From Symsagittifera roscoffensis (Eukaryota; Xenacoelomorpha; Acoela; Convolutidae), in assembly GCF_963678635.1 (NCBI RefSeq), contig NC_087063.1, forward strand, positions 2,022,073-2,086,072: a stretch of DNA of 64,000 bases, written 5' to 3'. Below the pieces are notes generated by a model. That model saw only the letters and a program-made list of their open reading frames with translations. It was not told where the DNA came from and did no database searches. Shown piece by piece: positions 31,740 to 44,172 of the stretch. Made by a program: the position numbers and the translations under genes. Within the stretch, counting starts at the first letter, position 1, and each line of letters begins with the position of its first letter.

Positions 31740-34700
31740 TCAGCTGTAAAGAAGGGCAGCTATCGAAGGCCCCTCCTGTAGGCTGCTGTCTTTCACCCGT
31801 ACACACAATTGATGACCATCGATTGGATGGAAAAATTGTATTTTATAGTAATTATTATTGTTATAGAGTTCTCTGTCCCAGTTTACAAACAAAGTGCCAT
31901 CGTCTGTAAACCATTTGTGTTGCTGTGGAAGATCTGATTCAGTCATGACAACAAGATAGTTTTCGTTCTCAACACTGAAACAGACTGAAGTAATGATCAT
32001 ACCCTTCGATTTGTAAGTTTGAATCTCATTTTCCAGTTCTGTCCTGGTCTTTGCAGTCAGCACTTTTTGTTTCTTGCCCTTGAATTCTTCAACTCCGGCT
32101 GTGAGTAGAAAATAGTACTTGGAATTCAGAGCAAAACAGCCTGTGATTGACAGATCTTGAGACGCTAAGTCTTTTGGACTTTCTGAAGGCATAATTACCT
32201 GGAAGTTACCATAACCCTCGATTGCGTAAGCGTAAATTTTACCCGTCGATTGATCTGCTGCGACGGAGTAAATAAACTTTCCCGACTTTTTCTGAGACTT
32301 CATCTCTTTCATAAACTCTTCAAAACTTGCACTGCACCAAAAGTCTTTTTTCCTCCTCTTATATTTTGCGTAAGAACCAAACACGGTATACATGTAGTTG
32401 CTGTGTACGCACTGGTTAAGAAGCACCTGTTCGTCATTGAATGTGTAGTACTTCACAAGATCGATAAAAGTGACCTTATTGTACTTCAATGGGTCTCTGA
32501 AATCTTCTTGTCTTCCTCGGCTGTAGAGAGGTGTACTTGTTGGTCTTCCATCGGGTAGTTGATCTCCTTGACCAGTTAAGTAGAGTGTCAAATCTCCTCC
32601 TTTATCTAAAGCCAAATTGTCTCCAGGTTGAATTAGTATGAGACTTAAGCGTCAAATTTTAACTTTAATTTTTCTGACAAAATTGTCATTTTTTTCTAAT
32701 CTAACCCGGAGATTAATTTTTCTGACAAAATTGTCATTTTTTTCTAATCTAACCCGGAGATTAAAGATTTTGTGTTTGCGTGGATATAGATCTTCATGAT
32801 TTTTTCGGAAAAATGGCGTATTGTTCCAGTGAACAGATCCAAACTTTTCAGCAAACGAATGGACACAAAGCTGAATTAGTATGAGTGTTAAGTGTCGAAA
32901 ATCGATACTTTTTGACCAATTATTATTTTGTTATAATGTAACCCGAAAATTAAAGCTTATATGTTAGCATAAACATCTAGTCGGTTTCTTCACCAAAATG
33001 ACTTCTTATTCCAGTGAAAAGATCAAAAGCTTCCAGCAAGCAAAATTTTGTTTTTATTATTTCTGAAGAATGCATGTTGTTTTTGAAAAGCAGTTTAAGA
33101 CTTTTTAACCTTACTTTTTCAACACTTTCAGTTTAGTGCAAAAAATCAATGTTAAATTTTGGTTTATGATTCCTAATTTTCATGTCTTCAAAGTTAATTT
33201 TTCATATTGTTCAAAACAGGAAAACCGTTTTTTTTGCAAAAAAATCAGGATGTGTCATCCGCAAGCTGATCGGTTTGAACTTGATTTCATATTTTTCATT
33301 TAAAATAGTTACCCGGCATTATAAAAAAACGGCAGGAGAACCTTACTTTAAATTACCCCTTGATTTACAGAAGCCCATCTAGGCCTGTTATCACCAACTT
33401 TTGGGCAGTAACTTTGGTCAAAACAAATTTTGGTCGGAACAAAATATTTCATGAGCTTCATTTGAAAATTCCTATTAATCTATTTTAATTTTAAAATGTT
33501 GATGTTAAACATGATTCAATTCTTCAGCAAGTTCAAAAACTACAGCTTTGGTACAATTTTTAGCTTAAAAAACTTCTATTATTCTTCATTTGAAGTTATA
33601 ACCGCCGTCAATCCACGTCTTATTTTCTTGGAAGCCAGACTGAGTGCATCTTATTGGATCATATTGAATTTTTCTTCAAAAAATTAGTGCATGCTTTAAA
33701 GTTCATTTACAAGCAAAGATCGACGCAGAACTATTTTAAACTAAAAAGCACAATTAAAAAGCACAACCCGTTTCTTCTAAGTTTGTGAAAATACAAAACA
33801 CTGAGTGACTTTAAATCGCCTGCAGTAGCGCTCGATTGAAGCAATAGGTTGAGTAAAAAACATCAACCATCTGAACCAACTTCATTCAGTGTAGCACTTT
33901 TTTTCATCGTTCTTCATGCTCAAGCTTGACTTGTTGCAACCCGGTAACCTTGTTTCCGGTAGCTTTGAGTTCGATGAAACTCATCATTAGATATATCAGT
34001 GGCATCCGAACGTTATTCTAAACTAGAAACTGTAGTATGTCTAAATAGACCATTCAATTTGGTAGCAATAACGTCCCAATATGACTTGGTTACGTGATAA
34101 TGTGATAATGTCATTTGATCAGATTTCTTGAAATACCGACAAAAAAACACTTTTTGAATATATTTTTAACACAAGGCAGCTCCAAGAGGTTTATGTCTTT
34201 GAATTAAAATGCCGCCGCAGAATCTAGCAGCTGTATAGCTGCTTCAGTAGCTTGATGTTTTTATTAGATTTTTTGTGTCCAACGTCGAGCTTAGGACTAT
34301 CAACTTTAACCTTTAGGTGTTGACATGCCATTTGTTTTAATATACTCAAATTGTGCGAATGCATAAGAGTAAACTGCATAATCATGTGAAATATCCTTTT
34401 GTTTCATTTTATAAAAGTTCTAATTGACAATAACACCCGGTACCGGGTTCGAGGTTACCGGGTTGACCAAAAATGATAATCATACAATTTTGGTATATAG
34501 AAAAAAACTAATTATACACTTTTTTATGCAATTCCATGCGTACAGAAAATTGCATGAAAGGTCTATGATTAGTGATTTTTCACTTATGAAAATTGTATGA
34601 CTAGCATTTTTCCATAAGCCGAAAAAAAATGATTTTTTTTATTTCAAATTTAATTTCTCAAACTTTTAGGTTTGTTCGTTATCGAACACAAGTGACAAAA

Positions 34701-37325
34701 ACCATGGTTCACTCATCACTAGAGTCAACAAAGGTTTGCTCGTCTCGCATTTACAATGCATTGGCAATTACCTGAATTGTATCAGAGTTTTCTTACACAA
34801 ATGATATTCTGAAAGCATCAAACTTGTAAATTTTCGCAAAAATTTTCAAAGTTGATTATTTTCACAATTGGAATCTGTACCCGCACCGTTTTTAATTGAT
34901 TATAATGGGTTCCCGAGATAAAAAAAAACTCCATTATCATCTTTTACAGATGAAAATCGATTATATTGCCATTTTAATCGATTGTTTTTTTTGAAGTAAC
35001 CCATTATAATCCATTAAAATTGGTCCTATTTTATTTGTAGAACTAAATTCGATTAATTCTGCAGAATTCTTGCATTATTTTATTTGCAGAACTAAATTCG
35101 ATTAATTCTGCAGAATTTTTGCAATTTTGCAGGAAATTTGCAAAATGTATGCTATGCCTTTTACTAAACGCCATGTCTCAACTTCACCCCCACAAGTTTT
35201 TTTTACCTCCCCCGAACTAAAGAGGGGGGGGGGCGGTAAATTGGGGAGTGTCAATCATTAACCCAAAATCAACCAATAAAAAACCCCCCGTGCTCAACTT
35301 CAAGGGGGCGAATGGCAGTTGTGGTCAACTGGCGGGGGAGAAGTAAACTGGCAAGGGGCTAAAGGGGGGGTAAAGTAAACTGGCGGGAGGGGTTAAAATT
35401 TACGGGGGATTATGATTTGTTTTTATTGGATTATAATAGATTATTTTGTAAATTTAAAGATACTGACCATATTATGGCAATATAATCAATTATGATCCAT
35501 GGACGCTCGGTGCGGGTAAATGATCAGACATTAATCAAGGCAAATTTTAACATGCCATACAAAAAATATGAGTTTCCAGCTTTTTCGAAGAAAAATATCC
35601 AGAGAAAAAACTAAATTTTGCATGCAATTCTTTTTCGGAAAATATTTTCAAAATACAAAATTCAATTTGCGGTTGAAAAGAAAAAACAATATTTGGTGCA
35701 ATTTTTGTTTTCGCCGTCAAAAAATGCTAGTCATTCAATATCCATATATGGAAATCATTTGATGAGCATTTTTTGACAAAAATTTTTCCTTTTAGTGCGA
35801 TACACCAAATTTTATGCCAAAACAAGAAAAAAATTCTTGAAAAATTCGATGGCACCATTTTAGCAAAACGTATGAAATTTGTAGGAGTAGCAATTTTTCA
35901 TTGACTAAGTTTATGGAAGTGTAGGACTAGAATTTTTATTCTATGTAGGTCAACCCGGGAAAACGCCTTGCAAATCGGGGGACACATTTAGCATAAAACT
36001 ATCAATATAAAGACAGATGAGTAACTTATTTTGTTTGATATCGAAAATAATGATAAATAAATTCACCCCCTTGGTTGAAGGCAGCTTGATGCATTTTAGT
36101 TGCAGAAAGACAATCGAATCCTTCAATTTGTTTCTGAGTGCAAAAGTTAGACCATGTGCCACTAAAACACGCGTCACTGACGATAGTAGGCGGAGTCATG
36201 CCAGCTGGCATCCATTCCAGAATTTCCTCAATGCCAACTACCCCGTCTGTGAAGCACCAGTTCCCAGTTGGCAATTCACCGTGACCGGTATAGTAGAGCA
36301 TTGGCTTGAAGTCATTTGCTCTGCAGAAGTCAAAGAACTCCCTGAGGTGGTTCTCCACTTCTCGTTTATGCATTTCGATGTTTTGGATTTTGTTTTTTAG
36401 GGTGTGACCAACTGCGCGTTCCATGTTTACAAAATCATTGCTGACTCTTTTCAGAAAAGTACTTCCGTCCCCTGTAAAAAATTAATTAGAAACGAAATGA
36501 AGCGACTAATGTTTAAAAAAAGGGTGAATTAGCTTAACATCAATTGAGACTAATACGATAAAAACTACAGTTGATTTATGGAGAATGATCACAACTTTGT
36601 TGAACTACTCAGCTTTAACGACATTTCAGCTCTGTGCGGCTTAAACCTTTGACTATATACGCATAGTTTCAAATTACTTTCTGGGTAATACAAAGACTGG
36701 GGGGAGGGAGTCAAGGTTTTTCCGCTTATCAAACTCATTTAAGTACCGCGGGCTCCAGTCAGCCGTTATTGTTTATAAACCTGGAATTAGAATAACCGTT
36801 TTTACACTGTTATGATTAAGTACCCGGGTTGACCTTAAACCGTAGAAGTTTTTGTAATATAAAACTCACAAATTCTTACCAAATTATGCTCTAAGAATGT
36901 CAATCCCCCCAGTGATAGCTACTAAAGATTTGCCAAACCTAAATAAAAGCAGTAAATTAACACTACAGCGTTCTGTTTGTAATTAGAATTTCGCTGCATT
37001 CTGATTGGTCAAAAATTCGACAATCTTAACCAACTTAATAATCACCCCCCACCCCTTCTTGAAAAAGGGGTAACTGTTAGGTAGATGCAAAAATTGTAAA
37101 ATGGTGACTTTTTGACCTTCACCCACCCTGTGCATCACTCCTCGCTTCTCTCTCTCCCTTTTGCGATAGAATTACAGCATCCGGGGGGTGTCTGGACCCT
37201 GCAATGAGGAGCCAGCGTCTCTCTTTCGTAGTCGGACACCATTCGTCTATATCGATCAGTTTTCCCGCGCCCTGTGCGATGGCAGAGCCTGCAAAGGCGG
37301 TGTTTGGGTCGACGTTTTTGTACAT
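31740..37325 (-). CDS. caspase-like (clan CD, C14-type) peptidase with long C-terminal extension
   Basis: A putative cysteine peptidase. Three exons with matching phase-1 junctions: 37325-37127 (donor G|GTGGGT), 36471-36067 (acceptor TTTTTACAG, donor GGGG|GTGAAT) and 32605-31740 (branch-like TACTAAT, acceptor GGCTTTAG). The spliced frame is 489 residues from the ATG at 37325; an acceptor-like TTTTATCAG directly upstream means more 5' exons are possible. Residues ~40-48 (ERRWLLIAG) fit the first beta strand of a caspase fold. The catalytic His is in YYTGHGE (~130) and the Cys in SDACFSGTW (~168), followed by GGDLTLYLTGQGDQ, as in a small-subunit region. The last ~230 residues, rich in Tyr, Lys and Asn (VCFSVENENYLVVM, FFHPIDGHQLCVRV), are not caspase; they recall DUF7477-type beta domains, a tentative link. 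Activity, substrate and death role are unproven. The 3.5 kb second intron holds a nested transposon. Confidence 0.7.
32665..32760. repeat. 48-bp perfect tandem duplication in intron
   Basis: Two identical adjacent 48-base units (32665-32712, 32713-32760), each starting TTAATTTTTCTGACAAAATT and ending CCCGGAGA, 60 bases upstream (in gene sense) of the third caspase-like exon. Confidence 0.85.
34456..35959. mobile_element. CCCGGGTTGACC-ended element, copy 4, carrying a nested insertion
   Basis: Ends TACCGGGTTGACC (34456) and GGTCAACCCGGG (35948-35959). Core words GAACACAAGTGACAAA and TTGCATGCAATTC match copies 1 and 2. The copy is ~640 bp longer because another inverted-repeat element was inserted at 34878-35518. 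It lies in intron 2 of the caspase-like gene. Confidence 0.7.
34878..35518. mobile_element. nested element with TACCCGCACCG ends and G-rich interior
   Basis: Perfect 11-base terminal inverted repeats (TACCCGCACCG / CGGTGCGGGTA). Comparison with copy 2 shows that the outer sequence continues across the site (GATTATTTTCAC, then ATGATCAGACATT). The interior has ATTATAATCGATT-type words on both sides, a 55-bp tandem duplication (35036-35125) and a G-rich block at 35160-35420 with repeated GTAAACTGGCGGG. Confidence 0.65.
36480..37110. other. intron 1 of the caspase-like gene, with a solo transposon end
   Basis: Non-coding. A single TACCCGGGTTGACC at 36822-36835 is the only trace of the terminal-repeat family here, with no matching second end nearby. 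Otherwise AT-rich. Confidence 0.5.
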
Positions 37326-37601
37326 ATCTGATAAAACATGACAAGCTTAGGAATAATTGTTATCAGCAATTCAATATGTGTTGGAAAATTAGAACAGCAA
37401 AGTCGAGCAAATAAAACATGTAATTCATAATCAACTACCTTGAATTGTACTTTTTTGTTGAAAACGCTTTTTTTTTACAAGTATTTCATAACGTGTAATT
37501 GCAGGACGTTTTTTATACAGCACGCTTTTTTGTTGAATAGCTGGAATTGAAAAGTCGAGCAAACTGAGCAATGCAATACATAAATACAACAGCTCATTAT
37601 G

Positions 37602-38775
37602 CTACCCGCACTGACATAAATGGATTAGAATGTACGATTTTAGTATGAAAAAAGTACGTTGATTAAATTTAGATCAATTTTAGTATAAAAAAAGTACGTT
37701 GATTAATTTTAGATCGATTTTAGTATGAAAAAAGTACGACGATAAAACAAAAAAGATGAAGATTGATTTGGATCGATTTAAAATCTATTTAAATTGATCT
37801 TAAATCCCAGCTAAAAAAATTGACCCAAATCGATTTTAAATCAATTTAAATGCATTTTTTCCAGACTGATTTTGTTTTAATTTTAAGGGGATTAAAACGG
37901 ATTTAAATCGATTTAAATCGATTTTTTTTATTTGAGATTTATCAGTTTCGAAATTTGATTGCATTTATTCATTGCCTATCATTTTTCATTTTACATCGAT
38001 AGCGTATTGTAGCATAAGAAAGACCAAATAAAAAGAACAAAATATCGATGAAGTTCTTTGATTTTCGTGCATATTTTGAGTTCAAAAACTGATCTATAAT
38101 GACCCTTTTCTTGATTCGTTTTATAAGTTTTGCCCAAAATCTGATTCATTATCATATCTTTCTATGATATAATTGCATATTAACGAGATCAAATTTTAAT
38201 TTAATCTGACCTTTTTCTTGTTTGTTACATAGGATTTTGCAAAATCTGCTTACAACAATTTTCTATAATTTCATTGCCTTTTTTCGTGCTTGAAACTGAT
38301 TTATGTGGATAATTTTAATAAATTCTATAACATCTGGCACGAGTGTTTACATTTAAAAATCAAGAATAAACTTTCCAACAATTTGTTAAGGGTTATGTTT
38401 CTTTCGCCTTGTTAGCAAAAAAATCTATTTTAGTGTGTCGGAAAATCCATCGAAATTGATTTAAATCGATTTTTTAGACATTTAAATCGATTGGAAATTT
38501 TCAAAAAGATCGATTTAAATCGATTTAAAATGGATTTAAGTGAAAATCTGATGGATTTAAGTGAGATTCGGATGGATTTTATTGAGTCGGAAAATCCATC
38601 GAAATCGATTTGAATCGATTTTTTAGACACTTAAATCGATTTAAAATTTTCAAAAAGATCAATTTAAATTGATTTAAAATCCATTTAAGTTCTTAAAATG
38701 TACATGGTTAATCGATTTGGATTGATTTAAAATCAATATAAATCGACCGGAAACCATTTCTGTCAGTGCGGGTAG
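37602..38775. mobile_element. ACCCGC-ended element made of GATCGATTTAAAT repeats
   Basis: Perfect 15-base ends CTACCCGCACTGACA (37602) and TGTCAGTGCGGGTAG (38761-38775). Both flanking thirds are dense in ATCGATTTAAATCGATTT words in direct and inverted order. At 37635-37750 a ~50-bp unit (TTTTAGTATGAAAAAAGTAC) occurs three times. The centre (37930-38420) is unrelated AT-rich sequence. No coding capacity. Confidence 0.7.
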
Positions 38776-39050
38776 TTTGTATACTCGCTCAATCATAGAC
38801 TCGTTTAGTCAAGGGATTTAAAAGGTGCAAAATTTTCAGTTTTAGCGAAACAAAATGAATGAAAACTTTGTCTTCACGTTTCTGCCGTCTTCTCTACAAC
38901 TACAAGAAATTTACGGCTGAAAATTTTGACATAAGATGGAGGAATTTTTTTTTCAGGTTAAAACCGGATAAAAAACCGCAAAAAAATGTTTTGCAAATTG
39001 AGGGCGTCAGAAAAGTGTTTTTAGTGTCTAAAAGCTCCCGTAAAGAGCAG

Positions 39051-39928
39051 ACCCGGGTTGACTAAAAAAGCTAGTCATACAATTTTTTATGTGACTTTAT
39101 CATTGCACCCGACCAGAAAATTTCCTGATAACTCTATGACTGGCATTTTTTTTACAGTGTGAAACCGTGTGATTAGCCGTTTTTCGCTTTGTGAAGTTGT
39201 GTGACTAGCTTTTTTCCGTTGTATGGATTTGTGTGACAAAAAAAATGAGTTTAGCTTCAAGTTTTTAGTGTTCAGCTCTACACTGAAAAATCAAATCTGT
39301 TCTCAAATGAGAAAAGCCAACAGATTGAGTGGCAAGAATCCCACATTTTTAAGTTTCGCCTTTTGTTTTATTGTTTTAAGCTGTTTGTGCAAGGCTTAAT
39401 GTTTTCTTTTTGGAAAGTTTGAATGTATGTAAACCGCGGTCTGTTTTTAACACGCGGTCTTCTACATATAATTCTGGCTTTGAAAAAAAGTTTCTGGCTT
39501 TACACAAAACACACATTTTCTAAAAAAAAGCTGCCTGGACTACGTTATAGGCAAAAAGTTGCAGTTTTGCATTCAATTTTTTTCGAGACTCGTTTTTTTT
39601 GGGTCTGGAAACTTTTTTTGCGACAACAGAAGAAAAAAAATTTTTCCCCAATTTTTAGAACACAATTTTTATCCATCAGTCAATTAGTTTCACTACAATT
39701 ACATTTAGGGTATCAGTTTTGAATATTCTCCGTTTAGGTATATCATTTTTTGTGTATGTAGAAAAACACGCTTTTCAAGAAATGTTAGTTGTGCAATTTT
39801 CAAAGAAAGAACTCGTATGAGTAGAGTTTTTTCATAAAGTCTTTTTGTGAAAACGTACAACTAGTATGTAGAAGGAGAAGCAATTCAAAACTTTGAACGT
39901 TGAAAAGACTTAAGATGTCAACCCGTGG
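39051..39928. mobile_element. CCCGGGTTGACC-ended element, copy 5, diverged
   Basis: Left end ACCCGGGTTGACT and right end TGTCAACCCGTGG. Interior words GTCATACAATTTT, GACTACGTTATAGGC and TTTTGCATTCAA correspond to copies 1 and 2. More diverged than the others. Confidence 0.6.
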
Positions 39929-40970
39929 AAAACATTCAAACGTATTCATTGAAAATCTGTGCCCTCATACCGGTTTCATTTCAACTTAGAAATTTTGTCA
40001 AGCCTTTGGACAAAAGTTCACTGAAATTTCTGCAAAATAATAAGTATTAGCAAATCTGATTTAAATTTTGTTTTTGTCGCTCAGTAGTTTGTGTATTTCT
40101 TCTAAGTGAAAGAAAGCTTGATTGAAGGCCTAGCTTAGATTTAGATCCTTAGCTTTCAAAGGAAAAAATTGTTTTATTCTGAAAAAAAAATCTTTTTTCA
40201 TCATATGCTAAAATTTCAGTCGTGAATCTTTAGCTGTTGTACAGAATACACTAAAATGTGAAACAATTTTGTTGAAGTTATGGTCAAAAAAATAAAGCTG
40301 CAACTTTTCTGTCCTGTAACTGCTTCATCGTAATCAATCAAAAACGCCCCGGAAACCTTGCAGCAAAAATCACACTAAAACATGCTCATCTTGTCATCTG
40401 ATATGCTCAGGGGACTAATTGAAAATACTTGCAATTGTGACGAACTTTTAAACTCCATCAGAAAAATCAAATTACAAAATCGTCAACTAAATTGTACACA
40501 TAGTACAAAATACAAAGTTACCTGTGGTTTTCAGATGAAAATGTTTAGTTCTCTGGTGATCAAAAGCTAACTAATGCAAAATGAGTGTAAACTGTGGTAA
40601 TTGCAAAAAAATAATTGAAAAAATTTTGACTTCGTTCGTTCAAAACGACAACTACTGTTGTCCAAAAAATAGCAATAGGTGTTCAGTTTAGTTCAAATAA
40701 TGAAGGCTGTGAATGGTTATTACTTTCATAAAAAGTCGATGAATGAGAAACGTTTTAAAAACACATGTAACAACTTGATTTTTTTTTTCGTCTAGCAGCT
40801 CGCCATGTGTTTGTAAACCGTATAGACGCTCAGCTTTTTTTTAAAAAGTTTAACACCTTATTTTTAAATTAATACGTGCATAAAAGCAAGTTTACATAGC
40901 ACTTAAAAGCAGCAACTAGGTAAAAACAAAAACTGCAATAAAAAAAATTCAAAAATTTTCCGTCTTTAAG
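39929..40970. other. AT-rich, no gene recognised
   Basis: Short open frames only, with no repeat boundary identified. Confidence 0.4.
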
Positions 40971-41410
40971 CCCGAATTTAATTCCCAGTAATAACCATCG
41001 ATGAATTATAGCTAGTGCACTTATACTAACACTTTGATGGAGGTTTTTGTGTTATTTCACAGGTCGATGAATTAGCCTCTATTTATCTATAAACATAGAT
41101 AAATTAGCGATGATTTATCGATGACTTAACGCTGGAAACGAAATAGTTTTACTAGATAATCGCTAAGTCATGGCTAAATTTTTCGGGTTAAATGCTAAAT
41201 AAGTAAAACATAGAACATCAAAAAACATCAATTTGATTTTCTTTTAGTTACCCGTGCCCAGTAAATGTGCTAAATCAGATTCAAAATACTCAATAAATCC
41301 CACTCGCTATTCATCGCTAGTTAATTGCTGAAAAATCATCGCTTATTCACCGCTAATTCATCGCTGAAATATTCGAATGTTCCAGCTCTGAATCAATGTT
41401 AATTCACTTT
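40971..41410. repeat. interspersed ATTCATCGCTAA-type repeat
   Basis: Many degenerate iterations of ATTAGCGATGA / TCATCGCTAATTCA in both orientations, for example 41093-41130 and 41310-41370. A weaker stretch of similar words is at 25790-25950. It resembles the subterminal arrays of the other non-autonomous elements, but I could not define its ends. Confidence 0.4.
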
Positions 41411-42066
41411 TTCGAGTGAAAGTTTACCGCTATTCCCTTGATGGCAACCACTGTTTTTTAAAATTTCCATTGGTAGTTTGCAATGAGAACTCAACTCCGA
41501 AGTCTATCAATAATGATTCGCAATTAACTTCTATGAAATGTCGTGCTGGAATTTTTAACAGCGTTTTTTTCTTCTTGAGTAATATCACTTAAAGCAACAG
41601 CGAAATGAATGTACCATTTTATAAAATTACATTTGACTGTAAATTATAAAGTGTTTTTTGGTTGTTGTTTGTTCTGTTACTTTTAGTTTTTTTGTAATGT
41701 ATGTTACTCAATTATCCAATTGCAATTTTAAAAAAAACGGTGAGAAAACTGGGTATTCAAACGCTTTTTTTTGGCTTTCATCACTGAATCCTTTTCATAT
41801 ACTTTCTTCAATTTTTGGCGGCATTCTAACTTAAAATTTGACATATACAATGTAAAACTTATGGCAAACAAAAGGAGTTTGGCCTAGTAATGGCGAATTT
41901 TATGATATAAGCAAACTTATTATGTAGTAAAAATAAGAAATGGAAAATTGTTTGACTTAAAACCAACTATTTTGCATTGCAACAAAACGAAATGCGACAA
42001 AATAACTGAAAACGCAGACCCTTTTTTGTTGAGACTCAGAATGTGGTTTAAAATCTGAAGCAAAAC
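41411..42066. other. AT-rich, no gene recognised
   Basis: No supported coding or repeat feature. Confidence 0.4.
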
Positions 42067-42500
42067 AAACAAGACTGCTCGTATCAGGGCGAACCCTTGA
42101 ATGTTCGGACTGCCTTTTAAGTTTTATGGAGCAGTAATAACAAAAAAAAATAAATGTAATAAAATAAAATGAATTTTTTTTTCTAAAATTTGAAAGTTTT
42201 TTTTGAAATCATTTCCCACACGTCATAATAAGTACTAGGCGATAAATTTTGCTCCTATTAACAAATCAATTTGGACATATAAGCTTCCTTGAACCAATTT
42301 GGAACGATTTCTAAGACGGATTAAATCTCGCTTACGCGTTAATAGCGCGAAATATATCGCGCTTTAATTGTCCCAAATTGGCCAAAATGGCAATCTTTAA
42401 ACCCCCATAACTTTACAAAAAAGGATCACAGGTGAAATATCTTTTCAAATTTAAGCTCAGGACAACAATACCTTTCGAATGATATAAAAAAATTCCGTCT
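42067..42500. mobile_element. inverted partial copy of the element at 2826-3906
   Basis: Begins AACAAGACTGCTCGTATCAG, the terminal repeat of the 2826-3906 element. It then runs as the reverse complement of 3470-3740, including GCGCGAAATATATCGCGC, CCAAAATGGC and TTAAGCTCAGGACAACAA. No clear second end was found before 43650. Confidence 0.6.
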
Positions 42501-43049
42501 GAAATTGCTAGTTAAAAAGTCGAAATTTGTCTGAAGAAAAAAAAACCCACCCGAGCACAAATATTCCGTTACTTTCGTATCGAAGTCGGAACAATAAGGC
42601 TTTAATATGACGCCACTATTGTCCGTTCAATAGTCTGACAAAACAGGCTGACGAAATGCACAATGCGGTACTGTTTTTTCCAAGCAATGTTGTTTTTCCA
42701 GTTTGTTGCAAAATTTACTGTGGTCAGAAAATTTAGTACACGCACAGCAACAAATTTTTCCCTGTTTCATGCGTAAAAAGCTTGTCTATGTGCCATTTCA
42801 ATTGCTGTTCAAGCTATTTTTTTCCAAACTCTAAATTAATTATCTTTAAAAAACGAGCAAACGGCCATGTACTTTGACTAAAAATCGAGTGTTGCTATTG
42901 AATTACCTAGATTAAACGAAGGATCAACTTTTGAGCCTGGTGTTCCATACAGCCATTGTGGTGTAAAGACTTTTTATCCACTAGGGAAATGACCGTATAC
43001 TAATTTTTCTTCACTTTAATTTTAAATTTTTTGATTTGTTTTTCATATA
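42501..43049. other. no gene recognised
   Basis: Mixed AT-rich sequence without coding signal. Confidence 0.35.
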
Positions 43050-43305
43050 GTTTGAAGCAATGTGGTTCGAAGCAAGCTTGATTCTAGTTTTGTTTTCTTG
43101 CTAAATGTACCACATGGAATAGATATTGGCTGAGGGCGACGGAACATTGAAAGAACAATTTGAAAACGTTTTCTACTAGAAAACGTTTCTAAATTGTTCT
43201 TTCGAAGTTCCGTCTCCTTCAATCACTATCTAACACCAAGTGGTACATTTAGCAAGAAAAAAAATAGTATCAAGCTTATTTCAAACCAGTTTCAATGCTT
43301 ATTTG
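43050..43305. repeat. long imperfect palindrome
   Basis: Arms of ~120 bases around AAACGTTTTCTACTAGAAAA at ~43176. Matching words include AAGCTTGAT/ATCAAGCTT, CTTGCTAAATGTACCAC/GTGGTACATTTAGCAAG and AAAGAACAATT/AATTGTTCTTT. Confidence 0.75.
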
Positions 43306-43694
43306 AGCGCGTAAATTTTTTTTCTGATCATTCACTTCTGCGAAAAAAAGCCAACCTCTAGTAATCTATTACATTACAGATTCCGGTCTGAAGGAATAAT
43401 CTGATGTGATAGCATATTCAAGAGGTTAAGGTGAATAAAACAATCTAGAAAAAAACGGATCTGATTATATAAAGGTGGAAAATGAATCTTTTTTAGGTGG
43501 ATTACCAATTCATTGTGTTTTTTTCGAGTAATCTTAATTTTACTGACAAAAGGCGGACCAATTTAACATCTTACCCTAAAATCCATTTGGGTGGAGGGAG
43601 GATACTAACAAGGTTGGTTTAGGGTTTAGTTCCGTCGCTGAATATTCCGATTACCCTTCAACTTTTATGGAGTAGTGTTTTACCTGAAAAAACG
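43306..43694. other. no gene recognised
   Basis: AT-rich. The stretch TATTCCGATTACCCTTCAAC (about 43648) weakly recalls the inner side of the 42067 element end. Confidence 0.3.
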
Positions 43695-44166
43695 GATTAA
43701 GTTTTCGTGAAAAATGTGAAAAACTTTCATTTAATTTATTTACCTCAGCACACGCTTGAAAAATTCCTATAGTCAAAAAACATCCAACGATCGTTATGAA
43801 TCATGCTCTGAAGTTTTTTACTCAAACGATCAAAATTGCTTATCGATATGGAGCATTAAGGTGTGTTCTAATGTTTTTTTCGCCCATTAGTTCGAAATGC
43901 CATTACAGCAAATTATATGTTTTAAAAAGTTTTTTTTTTTAAATTTAAGCTCAGGACAACAACAAGTTTTCAAGGATACTCAAGGATAAAAAATCCGTCA
44001 AAAATGGCTAGTTCAGAAGTCGAATAAAAGTAGTTCAAAAGTAGTTCAAAAGTCAAAAAGTCCATAATCTGATTATGATATATTTGTTATGAGCTCCTAA
44101 ACATCTGACACGTGTCTTTTTATTTAATATAACTTTAATAAATCAATCGAATAAACTATAGAAAAA
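43695..44166 (+). repeat. direct repeat A (partner at 44725-45195)
   Basis: About 470 bases nearly identical to 44725-45195, starting GATTAAGTTTTCGTGAAAAA and ending ATAAACTATAGAAAAAT. The main difference is the length of one T run. It contains TTTAAGCTCAGGACAACAAC, linking it distantly to the 2826 and 42067 elements. Confidence 0.85.
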
Positions 44167-44172
44167 TTATAC

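Noticed and set aside
32250-32558. Plus-strand open frame opposite the third caspase-like exon
   Set aside because: Antisense shadow of the minus-strand coding exon.
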